Source: Dyella sp. C11 (lineage in GTDB: Bacteria; Pseudomonadota; Gammaproteobacteria; Xanthomonadales; Rhodanobacteraceae). From it: DNA of 64,000 nt. The stretch is from NCBI RefSeq assembly GCF_003121485.1, contig NZ_QAVX01000004.1, forward strand, positions 54,276-118,275, written 5' to 3'. Positions 1-8,280 of this stretch are shown piece after piece. The notes under the pieces are model-generated. The model was given only the letters and a program-made list of their open reading frames with translations. It did not search any database and was not told the DNA's origin. The stretch's first letter is position 1. Each line of letters begins with the position of its first letter. A program made the translations under genes and the position numbers.

Positions 1-470
1 TTCCTACGGAGCGGTAACGACGAGACGCCGCGGTCGCGCACAAGGTGCGCTCCTACAGGGGGTACAGCAACATCAATGGTGTGTGCCGTCGAGAATGATG
101 TGCGTCGTCGAGCCCATAGGGCTGGGGTGAGGGACCACCTGCGAGAACACGCCTATCTCTGTAGGAGCGCACTTTGTGCGCGACAAGCCTACGGAGCGGT
201 AACGACGAGACGCCGCGGTCGCGCACAAGGTGCGCTCCTACAGGGGGTGCGGCAACATCAATGGTGTGTGCCGTCGAGAATGATGTGCGTCGTCGAGCCC
301 ATAGGGCTGGGGTGAGGGACCACCTGCGAGAACATGCCTATCTCTGTAGGAGCGCACCTTGTGCGCGACCAGCCTGCGGAGCGGTAACGACGAGACGCCG
401 CGGGCGCGCACAAGGTGCGCTCCTACAGGGGGGGCGGCAACATCAATGGTGTGCGGCGTGGAGCCCATGG
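1..470. repeat. 185-bp tandem repeat, about 2.5 copies, each carrying REP hairpins
   Basis: The same sequence recurs at a spacing of 185 bases: the word ACGGAGCGGTAACGACGAGA starts at 6 and 191, and with one change (GCGGAGCGG...) at 376. Each unit holds one REP palindrome in each orientation (34-57, 160-183, 219-242, 345-368, 404-427) separated by a stretch with GTCGAGCCCATAGGG. The third copy is interrupted near 455, where a deletion joins GGTGTG to a GGAGCCCATGG remnant. The array probably continues left of the window. Open frames inside it (for example 76-315 and 174-491) are repeats of one another and are not credible genes. The rest of the gap up to 535 shows nothing recognisable. Confidence 0.9.
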
Positions 471-535
471 TCTTGCTCTGGACCTGCTTGAACAAGTCGC
501 CTGCTCGATAGGAGCAACTCAAGCAAAGCCGCAAA

Positions 536-1360
536 TCAGCCCCGCTGCTTCCCGTTCCACTCCACAAAAATCCGATGCATCGCATCCAGCCCATCGAACA
601 ACGCTGCCGGCCCCGGCTGCAAAATGATCGGCGACTTGATCTCGTAGAGATCACCATGGCGCACGGCAGGAATCGCATCCCACCCTTCCCTCGCCGCCAC
701 ACGCTCCGGACGAAACCGCTTCCCGCACCACGAGCCAAGAATGACGTCCGGAGCCGCGCGCACAACCTCGCCCGCGTCGGCGAGAATGCGATGCTTCGCC
801 AGCGATTCCCCTGACATTTGCGGAAACACGTCATCGCCACCGGCAATGCGGATCAACTCGGCTACCCAGCGAATGCCGGTGATCAGCGGCTCATCCCACT
901 CCTCGAAATACACCTTTGGACGGCGTACGAACGAGGCAGCTATCGCTTCGATGTCCGCGATGTGTTGCTCGGCCTTGCGTGCATAGGCGGCTGCCTTCTC
1001 TGCCGCGCCCACCATCGCGCCCAGTCGACGGATGTAGGCAAGAATGCCTTTCACGCTGCGATGATTGCTGATCCACACCTCCACGCCCGCCTTGATCAGC
1101 TCGCGCGCGATATCCGCCTGGATATCCGAAAAACCGATCACGAAATCGGGTTCCAGCTTCAGGATCTCGTCGATCTTTGCACTGGTGAATGCCGAGACCT
1201 TGGGCTTTTCCCTGCGTGCCCGTGGCGGTCGCACAGTGAAGCCGGAAATGCCGACGATGCGGCGTTCCTCGCCCAGCGCGTAAAGCACTTCGGTGGGTTC
1301 TTCGGTCAGGCAGACAATGCGCTGCGGATAATGGTCGGTGCTACTTGGAACGTCAGTCAC
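536..1360 (-). CDS. BtuF-like cobalamin/siderophore-type ABC substrate-binding protein, no signal peptide
   Basis: This 274-residue protein has the two-lobe fold signature of class III periplasmic binding proteins. It opens with RIVCLTEEPTEVLYALGEE, continues with a KVSAFTSAKIDEILKLEPD segment typical of BtuF/FepB/HmuT, and ends with the second lobe (PGPAALFDGLDAMHRIF). It begins at a GTG and shows no signal peptide or lipobox, so it may stay in the cytosol or be anchored otherwise; similar signal-less 'cobalamin-binding proteins' occur in many proteobacteria. No transporter permease or ATPase lies beside it. It follows the yjbQ-like gene after four bases and is the last gene of the pdxH operon. 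The ligand cannot be told from sequence. Confidence 0.75.
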   Translation of the reverse strand: MTDVPSSTDHYPQRIVCLTEEPTEVLYALGEERRIVGISGFTVRPPRARREKPKVSAFTSAKIDEILKLEPDFVIGFSDIQADIARELIKAGVEVWISNHRSVKGILAYIRRLGAMVGAAEKAAAYARKAEQHIADIEAIAASFVRRPKVYFEEWDEPLITGIRWVAELIRIAGGDDVFPQMSGESLAKHRILADAGEVVRAAPDVILGSWCGKRFRPERVAAREGWDAIPAVRHGDLYEIKSPIILQPGPAALFDGLDAMHRIFVEWNGKQRG

Positions 1361-1364
1361 GCCT

Positions 1365-1802
1365 TCAATGCCCCAGCACGGTCACCGTGATCTTTCGCTG
1401 ATGCGGATCAAGTCGGTGTTCCCAAAGATAAATGCCTTGCCACGTACCCAGTTGCAGCTTGCCGGTGTGCACCGGCACTACCAGGCTCACCCCGGTGAGA
1501 ATGGCGCGCACATGGGCGGGCATGTCGTCCGGGCCTTCTTCGTCATGACGGAAGATCTTGTCGCCGTCGACCACCGCACGCGCAAACCAGCGTTCGAGAT
1601 CGTCACGCACCGTGGGATCGGCGTTCTCGCTGATCAGCAGCGATGAACTGGTGTGCAGGCTGAAGATGTTCGCGATGCCGGTGTGTACGCCGCTGGCGGA
1701 CACCACCTCGTTGACCTTGTCGGTGATCTCCGTAAAGCCGCGGCCGCGCGTGTGCACGACAAAACCGTTCTGGGCGACGTGATCGGCAGGCGCAGCTCGC
1801 AT
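1365..1802 (-). CDS. YjbQ/UPF0047 family protein (secondary thiamine-phosphate synthase-like)
   Basis: The 145-residue product carries the conserved blocks of the YjbQ family: SLHTSSSLLISENADP near residue 48, DEEGPDDMPAHVRAILTG near 87, and GTWQGIYLWEHR near 119. The histidines in these blocks form the metal-like site of the trimeric fold. Members have weak thiamine-phosphate synthase activity in vitro, but the cellular role is not settled. The ATG at 1802 was chosen because it gives the usual family length; the frame upstream lies inside pdxH. It sits 20 bases downstream of pdxH, so the two are probably co-transcribed. Confidence 0.85.
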   Translation of the reverse strand: MRAAPADHVAQNGFVVHTRGRGFTEITDKVNEVVSASGVHTGIANIFSLHTSSSLLISENADPTVRDDLERWFARAVVDGDKIFRHDEEGPDDMPAHVRAILTGVSLVVPVHTGKLQLGTWQGIYLWEHRLDPHQRKITVTVLGH

Positions 1803-1822
1803 GCGGAAAGCCTCCGGCAGGA

Positions 1823-2410
1823 TCAGGGATACAGCAGGCGACTCGTCCAGGTTTGTCCGTGACGGCTCCAGCGCACGCGTTCGTGCAGCCGGTATTCGGC
1901 GCCGTACCAGAACTCCACCATGTCCGGTTCCACCACGTAACCGCCCCAGTGTGGCGGACGCGGCACGTCCCGGCCTTCGAATTCGTGTTCGTAGCGCGCG
2001 TAGCGCTGTTCGAACGTTTCGCGATCGGGCAGGGTCTGCGACTGCAGCGAGGCCCACGCGCCAATCTGGCTTTCGCGTGCACGCGTGGCGAAGTACGCAT
2101 CCGACTCTTCCGGCAACACCTTGCGCGCCACGCCTTCCACACGAACCTGCACGGCGTTGCGCAGCTGTTTCCAGTGGAAACACAGCGCGACCTGCGGATG
2201 CGCCTCGACCTGGCCGCCCTTGTCGCTTTCGTAGTTGGTGTAGAAGCGAAAGCCCCGTTCGTCGGCACCCTTCAGCAACACAATGCGCGAACTCACCCGC
2301 CCGGCCGCATCGACCGAGGCCAGGCTCATGGCCGTAGGCTCGGGCTCGCCTGCCTTGCCGGCCTCGTCCAGGAGTTGCACAAATGTGTCAAGAATTTCGT
2401 GTTTCAGCAT
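1823..2410 (-). CDS. pdxH: pyridoxine/pyridoxamine 5'-phosphate oxidase
   Basis: PdxH oxidises pyridoxine or pyridoxamine 5'-phosphate to pyridoxal 5'-phosphate with FMN as cofactor. The 195-residue product shows the FMN and substrate motifs in order: PTAMSLASVDAAGRVSSRIV, GFRFYTNYESDKG, ALCFHWKQLRNAVQVRV with the RxxG segment after it, ESQIGAWAS, and the C-terminal W-x-RLLYP-type tail. The start at 2410 (MLKHEILDTF) fits the family length; the open frame continues upstream into an inverted repeat and is not needed. It is the first gene of a minus-strand operon with a yjbQ-like gene and a BtuF-like gene. Its leader contains an inverted copy of the start of the neighbouring kinase gene. Confidence 0.95.
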   Translation of the reverse strand: MLKHEILDTFVQLLDEAGKAGEPEPTAMSLASVDAAGRVSSRIVLLKGADERGFRFYTNYESDKGGQVEAHPQVALCFHWKQLRNAVQVRVEGVARKVLPEESDAYFATRARESQIGAWASLQSQTLPDRETFEQRYARYEHEFEGRDVPRPPHWGGYVVEPDMVEFWYGAEYRLHERVRWSRHGQTWTSRLLYP

Positions 2411-2441
2411 AAGGGTCTTGAATCGTGGCCAGCGCGCGCCA

Positions 2442-2471
2442 TCATGGTGCGATGAAAGGGTGGGTTGGCAT
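2442..2471 (-). other. short upstream frame in the pdxH leader, copied from the kinase start
   Basis: Read on the minus strand, ATG at 2471 opens a ten-codon frame encoding MPTHPFIAP and a stop, 31 bases before the pdxH ATG. The first five residues equal the first five of the glycerate-kinase-like protein at 2709 (MPTHPSDAS), because the DNA is an inverted duplicate of that start. It may be a chance by-product of the duplication, or it could act as an upstream frame that tunes pdxH translation. No ribosome binding site is obvious. Confidence 0.35.
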
Positions 2472-2723
2472 AGGTAAAGCCGATCGCGTTGCTTCGCCAA
2501 GGCCGCCAGCCGGTGAGCCTTGCTGACGCTCATGCAGGTCGCATGAGCAAAGCGAGGATCGCTGGCTGGCTGCCTTGGCGAAGCAACCCGGAGGGCCGGG
2601 TCTGTTTGCCCACAACTCTACGTCATCACTCGGTCGTGTATTGACATACACTCCCTCGCTCTTCCTTGATTTGCGTGCAAACAGCTCCCGGCGCGATCTA
2701 CTTTACCTATGCCAACCCACCCT
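2457..2723. repeat. large nested inverted repeat between pdxH and the kinase gene
   Basis: Two 32-base arms (2457-2488 and 2692-2723) are inverse complements with two mismatches; 23 bases (2457-2479 against 2701-2723) match perfectly. Inside them, 2488-2513 and 2562-2587 are inverse complements at 24 of 26 positions and continue towards a perfect GCTCATGC / GCATGAGC core. The 2488-2587 segment is therefore one roughly 100-base imperfect palindrome. The right half has about 104 extra bases (2588-2691). The right outer arm covers the ATG and first codons of the kinase gene. No transposase is linked, and no clear target-site duplication is seen. Confidence 0.85.
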
Positions 2724-3548
2724 TCGGATGCTAGCACGCAGAATTCGACCCTTGCCGGGCATTTGCTCGATCAATACGCCGGGCGGATTGCCCGCGTCCG
2801 CCGCCCCTATGTGCTGGGCCTTTCCGGCCTGCAGGGCAGCGGCAAGAGCACGCTGGCCCGGGAAATGAAGACCCAGGCCGAGTCCCGCGGCTGGCCGACC
2901 GAGGTGCTATCGCTGGATGACTTCTACTATTCGCGAAGCGAACGTGAAGTCCTTGCTCACCAGATCCATCCGCTGTTGAAAACCCGCGGCGTGCCGGGCA
3001 CGCATGAAATCGAGCTGTTGATGTCGGTGCTGGCCGCGTTGCCGCAGGCCTCTGACAAGTTGCCGGTGGAGCATCCGCGCTTCGACAAGGGGCGCGACAC
3101 CCGCATGGCGCCCTCCAAGTGGCCCAAGGTCACACGGCCGCCCAAGCTGGTGATTCTGGAAGGTTGGGCACTGGGCCTGCGCCCGCAGCTGCTCGGTGCC
3201 CTGGACAAGCCCGTGAATGAGCTGGAGCGCGATGAAGACCCGGAAGGCACCTGGCGCCACTGGGTGAACAAGCAGCTGCGTGGTTACCAGCCGCTGTGGC
3301 GCAAGCTCGATGCATTGATCGTGTTGCAGGCGCCCAACTGGGAAATCGTGCGCAAGTGGCGCAGCCAGCAGGAAGAAGAACTGCTGGCACGACACGCACC
3401 GCTCGCCATGGATGCCCAGACCATGGTCCGCTTTCTCGCCCACTACGAGCGCCTTAGCCGTCATGCGCTCGCCACGCTGCCCGAGCAGGCCGATACCACC
3501 GTGGAATACGACGATGACCGCCACGTCATCGCCCTCAATCACAGCTGA
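2709..3548 (+). CDS. P-loop kinase, D-glycerate 3-kinase (plant/yeast YGR205W) type
   Basis: The 279-residue protein has a Walker A motif GLQGSGKST at about residues 40-48, the nucleoside/phosphoribulokinase-like LSLDDFYYSRSER block, and a Walker-B-like LVILEGWALGLRP. The HPLLKTRGVPGTHE and PRFDKGRDTR segments are typical of the GLYK family that phosphorylates D-glycerate to 3-phosphoglycerate. The substrate is inferred from family only. The ATG at 2709 lies inside an inverted repeat shared with the pdxH leader, and no strong ribosome binding site precedes it, so a later start is possible but the Walker region limits how late. It is a single gene, divergent from pdxH. Confidence 0.8.
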   Translation: MPTHPSDASTQNSTLAGHLLDQYAGRIARVRRPYVLGLSGLQGSGKSTLAREMKTQAESRGWPTEVLSLDDFYYSRSEREVLAHQIHPLLKTRGVPGTHEIELLMSVLAALPQASDKLPVEHPRFDKGRDTRMAPSKWPKVTRPPKLVILEGWALGLRPQLLGALDKPVNELERDEDPEGTWRHWVNKQLRGYQPLWRKLDALIVLQAPNWEIVRKWRSQQEEELLARHAPLAMDAQTMVRFLAHYERLSRHALATLPEQADTTVEYDDDRHVIALNHS

Positions 3549-3568
3549 CGCGGACTATTCGCTTCGCT

Positions 3569-3913
3569 TCAAGCGTTCGGTTCCACTTGCACGGCGGTGC
3601 CGTAAGCGAGAACTTCGGTGACGCCTTCGGCAACATCGTTCGCGTCATAGCGCATGCCGATCACCGCGTTGGCACCTCGTTCGGCGGCATGGCGCAGCAT
3701 CAAGTCGAAGGCTTCCTCCCGTGCGTGTTCGCACAGCTCGGTATAGATGGTGATGTTGCCGCCCACCAGCGTCTGCAGCGCCGCGCCGAAGTTGCCCACC
3801 ACGCTGCGCGAGCGGACGGTGATGCCGCGCACGATGCCCATCGGTCGCACGATGCGATAACCCGGCAATTCATTCGCGGTGGTGATCAGGTGAAGCGCGA
3901 TGTTGTTCGGCAT
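3569..3913 (-). CDS. YbjQ/UPF0145 family protein
   Basis: The 114-residue product has the YbjQ-family core: [20 protein letters not shown] near the start, a middle [21 protein letters not shown] block, and the [13 protein letters not shown] segment that defines the family. Members form pentamers and are often labelled putative heavy-metal-binding, but no biochemical function is established. GGAGAG lies upstream of the chosen ATG at 3913; the longer frame would overlap the neighbouring epimerase gene. It follows the epimerase gene on the same strand after about 50 bases and converges on the kinase gene, whose stop is 20 bases away. Confidence 0.85.
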   Translation of the reverse strand: MPNNIALHLITTANELPGYRIVRPMGIVRGITVRSRSVVGNFGAALQTLVGGNITIYTELCEHAREEAFDLMLRHAAERGANAVIGMRYDANDVAEGVTEVLAYGTAVQVEPNA

Positions 3914-3962
3914 GAATCGTCTCTCCGTGTGACGTGGAATGAACGGCGCAAAGCAGGCTGGC

Positions 3963-4799
3963 TCAGCCGCTGCCGTCCAGCAAGGCGGCATAGCCGGCAC
4001 GCGCGTCGGGCCAGCGCGGTGTGAAGCCCGACGCCCGCAGCCGAACGTTGCTAAGCCGCTTGCTGCCCACACCGGCGGGCGCAGGCCCTTCTCCCGGCAA
4101 CGCTACGCCAAGTTGTCGCGCGAGAGCGTCGTACAGCACATCCAGCGGCAGCGGCGTGCTGTCCACGCCGAGATAGAGCGGCGACGGCCCGGCAAGAAAC
4201 AGCAGATGCACGATGGCCGCCGCGGCGTCGTCGACATGGATGCGGTTGGCCCAATGGGTTTCGTGGCGTGGCACGCGCACCTCGCCACGGCGCAGGCGTT
4301 CGATCAACTGAAGCCGACCGGGCCCGTAAAGCCCGGCGAGTCGCAACACGATCGACGGCGCGCCCGCGCGTGCCAGCGCCTCCGCTTCCAGCAATACGCG
4401 GCCGTTGAAGCCAGGAGGTGCCACCGGCGTTTCCTCGTCGACCCACGCGTCGCCGTGTTCGCCATAGACGGCACTCGATGAAACAAACACCAGCCGCTGT
4501 AGTGTCGATGGCCCAAGGGCGTCGAGCAGATGCCGGAGACCATCGACGAAGACCGCGCGATAGAGCCCTTCGTCACGCGCATCAGGCGTCGGCAGGTACA
4601 CGACATGGGTGATTCCCTCGGGTAACGCGCGCAGGGTTTCCGGCTGGGTCAGGTCGCCCTGAATCCCATGCACGCCATCGCCACCATAGTCGGCAGCACG
4701 GCGACGCAACGCCCAAACCTCGTCGCCACGTTGGCGCAGCAACTGCGCCACACGCAGGCCGACATCGCCTGCTCCGGCGATCAATACGCGCGCGCTCAT
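3963..4799 (-). CDS. NAD(P)-dependent epimerase/dehydratase of the extended SDR family (YeeZ-like)
   Basis: This 278-residue protein starts with a Rossmann glycine motif ([17 protein letters not shown], residues 4-20), followed by a basic stretch ALRRR that suits [15 protein letters not shown] near residue 110 supplies the catalytic Ser and the YxxxK-like region, in which the Lys of the classic motif is not evident. GLYGPGR and [16 protein letters not shown] are further extended-SDR landmarks. The missing canonical lysine makes it an atypical SDR, as in YeeZ-type members. The substrate is unknown. The start at 4799 puts the glycine motif at the N terminus as usual. The divergent aroK begins 58 bases away. 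Confidence 0.8.
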   Translation of the reverse strand: MSARVLIAGAGDVGLRVAQLLRQRGDEVWALRRRAADYGGDGVHGIQGDLTQPETLRALPEGITHVVYLPTPDARDEGLYRAVFVDGLRHLLDALGPSTLQRLVFVSSSAVYGEHGDAWVDEETPVAPPGFNGRVLLEAEALARAGAPSIVLRLAGLYGPGRLQLIERLRRGEVRVPRHETHWANRIHVDDAAAAIVHLLFLAGPSPLYLGVDSTPLPLDVLYDALARQLGVALPGEGPAPAGVGSKRLSNVRLRASGFTPRWPDARAGYAALLDGSG

Positions 4800-4857
4800 C
4801 GCCGCTCTCCCGGAAAATGGCGCCACGTTGCGCTTTCGCGCCTGTTAGCATTCACCC

Positions 4858-5397
4858 ATGAATCCATCGTTCAACCTGTTCATCGTCGGCCCCACCGGCG
4901 CCGGCAAGACGTCCATCGGGCGTCGGCTGGCTGACCATTATGGGCTTACCTTTGTCGATCTCGACCAGGAGATCGAGCGGGTGTGTGGCGTGCCGGTGAG
5001 CACCGTGTTTGAGATCGAAGGCGAAGCCGGCTTTCGCCAGCGCGAAAGCACCCTGCTCGCCGAACACAGCCAGCGCCGCGGTGTACTGATGGCCACGGGC
5101 GCGGGTGCCGTGCTGGATGCTGCCAATCGTCGCCGGCTTGTCGATCACGGCTATGTGCTGTGGCTGCAGGCCACTCTGGAGCAACAGCTGGAGCGTCTCG
5201 CGCAGGATCGCCAGCGCCCCTTGCTCGCCGGCGTGGATCGCGCCGAACGCTTGTCCACCATGTCGGAACGACGCACGCCGCTGTATGAAGAAATCGCCGA
5301 CCTGGTGATTCCCGGTGCGCACGAAACCGTCCACGCTGCCAGCGCGCGCAGCATCCTTCTGATCGACCAGCACTGGCAGCGCCAGCACGCCGCATGA
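4858..5397 (+). CDS. aroK: shikimate kinase
   Basis: AroK phosphorylates shikimate at O3 with ATP, the fifth step of the chorismate pathway. The 179-residue product has Walker [10 protein letters not shown] (residues 11-19), the substrate-binding DLDQEIE and FRQRES elements, and the lid residues in RQRPLL. The usual TGGG shikimate-binding motif reads TGAG (residues 81-84), so the middle glycine is replaced by alanine. That is unusual for this family but the small side chain may be tolerated. It overlaps aroB by four bases (ATGA), so the two genes are translationally coupled. Confidence 0.95.
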   Translation: MNPSFNLFIVGPTGAGKTSIGRRLADHYGLTFVDLDQEIERVCGVPVSTVFEIEGEAGFRQRESTLLAEHSQRRGVLMATGAGAVLDAANRRRLVDHGYVLWLQATLEQQLERLAQDRQRPLLAGVDRAERLSTMSERRTPLYEEIADLVIPGAHETVHAASARSILLIDQHWQRQHAA

Positions 5398-6497
5398 CAA
5401 CGACCACGCATACCCAACCCCGCACCATCGACGTTGCCCTGGGCGAGCGCAGCTATCCCGTCTGGATCGGCCCCGGCCTGCTGTCCGATCACGCACGCTG
5501 GCGTCGCACGCTGCGCGGTCGCCACGCGCTGGTGATCAGCAATACGACGGTGGCGCCACTGTATCTGGAGCGCGTGTCGCAGGGGCTGGATGGACTGAGC
5601 TGGTCGTCGTTCCTCATCGACGATGGCGAGGCACACAAGACCTTCGCCAACGTGGGCCTGGCGCTCGATGCACTGGCCAAGCTTGGCGCTACCCGCGATG
5701 CCTGTGTGATTGCACTGGGCGGTGGCGTGGTAGGCGATCTCGCCGGTTTCAGCGCGGCGTGCTGGATGCGTGGCATCGACTTCATCCAGATGCCGACCAC
5801 CTTGCTGTCGATGGTCGATTCCTCCGTCGGCGGCAAGACGGGCGTGAACCTGCCGGCCGGCAAGAACCTGGTGGGCGCGTTCCATCAGCCACGCGCCGTG
5901 ATCGCCGATATCGACACGCTCACCACCCTGCCCGAGCGCGAATACCGTGCGGGCCTGGCGGAAGTGGTGAAAGGCGCTGCCATTGGCGATCCCGCGTTTT
6001 TCGCGTGGCTGGAAGCGCATGCCGCGGCGTTGAACGCGCGCCAGACTGCGCCACTGATCGAAGCCATCGCCCGCAAGGTGCACTACAAGGCCGGCGTGGT
6101 GGCACGCGATGAAACAGAACAAGGCGAACGCGCGCTGCTCAACCTCGGCCACACCTTTGGCCATGCACTGGAAACGGCCGGCAAGTACAAGGTGCTGCTG
6201 CATGGCGAAGGCGTCGCGGTGGGCATGCTGCTGGCGGCACGATTGTCCGAGCGCCTCGGCATGAGCGATACGGCCGATACGGCACGCCTGCACGGCCTGC
6301 TCGAAGCCGTGGGTTTGCCCACGTCGGTTCCCGCCGGCATGGATGCGGAGCAGCTGCTTGCGTTGATGCGCCTGGACAAGAAGAACCTCGCCGGCACGCT
6401 GCGGCTCATTCTGTGGCGCGGCATCGGGCGTGCGGAGATAGTCAGCGGCGTGGATGAGCGTGATGTGCTGGCGGTGCTGGAAGCGGCCACTCGCTAA
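5394..6497 (+). CDS. aroB: 3-dehydroquinate synthase
   Basis: AroB converts DAHP to 3-dehydroquinate using NAD and a divalent metal. The 367-residue product has the NAD motif [11 protein letters not shown], the long active-site stretch [20 protein letters not shown], and metal ligands in [24 protein letters not shown] and [10 protein letters not shown]. All catalytic landmarks are present. It is coupled to aroK through an ATGA overlap. An inverted REP pair follows at 6518-6578. The third shikimate gene of the window, aroE, lies apart at 33.4-34.3 kb. Confidence 0.97.
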   Translation: MTTTTHTQPRTIDVALGERSYPVWIGPGLLSDHARWRRTLRGRHALVISNTTVAPLYLERVSQGLDGLSWSSFLIDDGEAHKTFANVGLALDALAKLGATRDACVIALGGGVVGDLAGFSAACWMRGIDFIQMPTTLLSMVDSSVGGKTGVNLPAGKNLVGAFHQPRAVIADIDTLTTLPEREYRAGLAEVVKGAAIGDPAFFAWLEAHAAALNARQTAPLIEAIARKVHYKAGVVARDETEQGERALLNLGHTFGHALETAGKYKVLLHGEGVAVGMLLAARLSERLGMSDTADTARLHGLLEAVGLPTSVPAGMDAEQLLALMRLDKKNLAGTLRLILWRGIGRAEIVSGVDERDVLAVLEAATR

Positions 6498-6517
6498 CCG
6501 ACAACGTATCGCCGTGG

Positions 6518-6578
6518 GTCGCGCACAAGTGCGCTCCTACAGCGGAGTTTCTTTTGTAGGAGCGCACTTGTGCGCGAC
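6518..6578. repeat. inverted pair of GTAG-type REP palindromes
   Basis: A REP unit in reverse orientation (6518-6541) faces one in forward orientation (6555-6578), each with the GTAGG head and the GAGCGCAC / GTGCGC hairpin. The pair lies just after aroB and may act as an mRNA end or stability element. No RAYT transposase gene is in the window. Confidence 0.85.
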
Positions 6579-6688
6579 CGCAAGACAGCCGACGCCCAGC
6601 GCGTCACCCTGTCGCACTCGCTCCCCAGACCCCAAGCCTCTTAGAATGCGGCTTCTGCGGCCACCAGCCCTCTTTCGAACCGGACTCC

Positions 6689-6949
6689 ATGCGCCTCTAC
6701 CTGCAAGCCATGACCGCCACCGCCGAGGCGCCGCGTTATGTCCAGATCGTGCTGGAACAGGATCTGCTGGGCGGCTGGACGCTGTATCGCGAATCGGGCG
6801 TGCAAGGTGGCAAGGCCACGCTGAAGCGTGAGCAATTCCTGGAGCGCGACGACGCGCTCGCCGCTTTCGAAAAGGCACGCGACGCGCAGATCAAGCGCGG
6901 CTTCCGCGTGATGTTCAGCCAGGGCCAGGACGGCCCTTACGGATCGTAG
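6689..6949 (+). CDS. small WGR-domain protein
   Basis: This 86-residue protein consists almost entirely of a WGR domain: a [17 protein letters not shown] core around residues 30-46 and an [14 protein letters not shown] tail. WGR domains bind nucleic acids in PARPs and in regulators such as MolR, and single-domain versions are common in bacteria but uncharacterised. The ATG at 6689 gives the whole domain. A TTAGAAT sequence at about 6640 resembles a -10 element. The stop lies two bases before the hemE start, so translation of hemE may be coupled to it, an arrangement whose purpose is unclear. Confidence 0.75.
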   Translation: MRLYLQAMTATAEAPRYVQIVLEQDLLGGWTLYRESGVQGGKATLKREQFLERDDALAAFEKARDAQIKRGFRVMFSQGQDGPYGS

Positions 6950-6951
6950 AA

Positions 6952-8019
6952 ATGACTGATGCCTTGAAGAACGACCGCTTCCTGCGCGCCCTGCGCCGTG
7001 AGGCTACCGACACCACGCCCGTGTGGGTGATGCGCCAGGCCGGCCGCTATCTGCCGGAATACCGCGCAACCCGCGCACGCGCCGGCAGCTTCATGGCGCT
7101 GGCCACGAATCCCGAACTCGCCTGCGAAGTCACCTTGCAGCCACTTGAACGTTTCGAGCTGGACGCCGCGATTCTGTTCTCGGACATCCTCACCATTCCC
7201 GATGCGATGGGCCTGGGCCTGAGTTTCGCCACGGGCGAAGGCCCGCAGTTCGCCCACCCGGTTCGCACGAAGGCCGATATCGAAAGGCTCGCCGTGCCCG
7301 ACATGGACCGCGAGCTGCGCTACGTGATGGACGCCGTACGCCTGATCCGCCAGGAGCTGCACGGCCGCGTGCCGCTGATCGGTTTCTCCGGCAGCCCATG
7401 GACGCTGGCCTGCTACATGGTGGAAGGCCAGGGCTCGCGCGATTTCGCCCGCCTCAAGGGCATGTGCTGGAGCGATCCCGCCCTCGCCCACCAGCTGCTG
7501 GAAACGCTGGCCAAGGCCGTGGCTGCCTATCTCATCGCCCAGGCGGAAGCCGGCGCGCAGGCGCTGATGGTGTTCGACACCTGGGGCGGCCTGCTCGGAC
7601 CGGCCCCGTTCCGTGAATTCTCGCTGCGCCACATGGCGCAGGTGGTCGAGGCACTGAAGGCCCACCCGGCCAGCCGCGACCTGCCGGTGATCCTGTTCTC
7701 CAAGGGTGCCGGGCAGCATCTGGCCACCATGGCCGACACCGGTTGTTCCGCGCTGGGCGTGGACTGGACCATCGACCTTGCCGACGCCCGCCAGGCCGTG
7801 GCCGGCCGCGTGGCGCTGCAGGGCAACCTGGACCCGGCCATCCTGCTGGCCGACCCGGAGGTCATCCGCCGCGAGGTGCGCCGCGTGCTGGACAGCTACG
7901 GCAACCATCCGGGGCACGTGTTCAACCTGGGGCACGGGATCACGCCGGAGGTGAATCCGGAGCATGTGAAGGTGCTGGTGGATGAAGTGCACGCGTACGG
8001 CCGAAAGCTGCGCGGCTGA
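6952..8019 (+). CDS. hemE: uroporphyrinogen decarboxylase
   Basis: HemE removes four carboxyl groups from uroporphyrinogen III to form coproporphyrinogen III in haem biosynthesis, without a cofactor. The 355-residue product shows both signatures: [15 protein letters not shown] near residue 24 (with the substrate-binding arginine) and [16 protein letters not shown] near 144. The catalytic Asp is in the [16 protein letters not shown] block. It begins two bases after the WGR gene. A CTCTCCCC-type palindrome follows at 8033-8061. Confidence 0.97.
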   Translation: MTDALKNDRFLRALRREATDTTPVWVMRQAGRYLPEYRATRARAGSFMALATNPELACEVTLQPLERFELDAAILFSDILTIPDAMGLGLSFATGEGPQFAHPVRTKADIERLAVPDMDRELRYVMDAVRLIRQELHGRVPLIGFSGSPWTLACYMVEGQGSRDFARLKGMCWSDPALAHQLLETLAKAVAAYLIAQAEAGAQALMVFDTWGGLLGPAPFREFSLRHMAQVVEALKAHPASRDLPVILFSKGAGQHLATMADTGCSALGVDWTIDLADARQAVAGRVALQGNLDPAILLADPEVIRREVRRVLDSYGNHPGHVFNLGHGITPEVNPEHVKVLVDEVHAYGRKLRG

Positions 8020-8032
8020 CGCTCTTGTCCCC

Positions 8033-8061
8033 TCTCCCCTCCGGGGAGAGGGCTAGGGTGA
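8033..8061. repeat. CCCTCTCCCC palindrome, reverse member of a pair
   Basis: CCCTCTCCCCTCCGGGGAGA forms a strong hairpin just after hemE and is followed by a CTAGGGTGAGG tail. An inverted relative stands at 8141-8178. The same palindrome recurs at 18019, 37533, 44531 and 45117, always at gene ends, so it is a dispersed family that may serve as a terminator or mRNA 3' end. Confidence 0.75.
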
Positions 8062-8140
8062 GGAGCGGGTGCTCGCGGAAGTGTCACCTACCCCTGAAAA
8101 AAGCCCCCATATTCCAACCAAGCCTCAGGGCAGGCCCCGC

Positions 8141-8178
8141 CCCCTCACCCCAACCCTCTCCCCGGAGGGGAGAGGGAG
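8141..8178. repeat. CCCTCTCCCC palindrome, forward member of the pair
   Basis: CCCTCACCCCAACCCTCTCC runs into CCGGAGGGGAGAGGG, the inverse arrangement of 8033-8061. The two together bracket about 80 bases upstream of valS. A GTACAAT sequence near 8215, after the palindrome, could be the valS -10 element. Confidence 0.75.
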
Positions 8179-8280
8179 TGAAAAGCGGGGCTTTTGGCAC
8201 CTCGTGCCCCCCGCCCGTACAATCGACCTTTTACCGTCAATCCCCACGCGCCGAGCCCGGCGCGCACACGCGAGCCCCCG

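Noticed and set aside
1-470. CRISPR array
   Set aside because: The units are 185 bases long with conserved spacers between REPs, and no cas genes lie nearby. It is a tandem repeat.
2457-2723. insertion sequence or MITE
   Set aside because: The right arm includes the start codon of the kinase gene and no target-site duplication or transposase is seen, so a local inverted duplication fits better, though a MITE origin is not excluded.
7915-7935. further parS-like sites (GGGCACGTGTTCA and similar near 14811)
   Set aside because: They match only one half of the palindrome and lie in hemE and proS; they do not reach the 16-base symmetric consensus.
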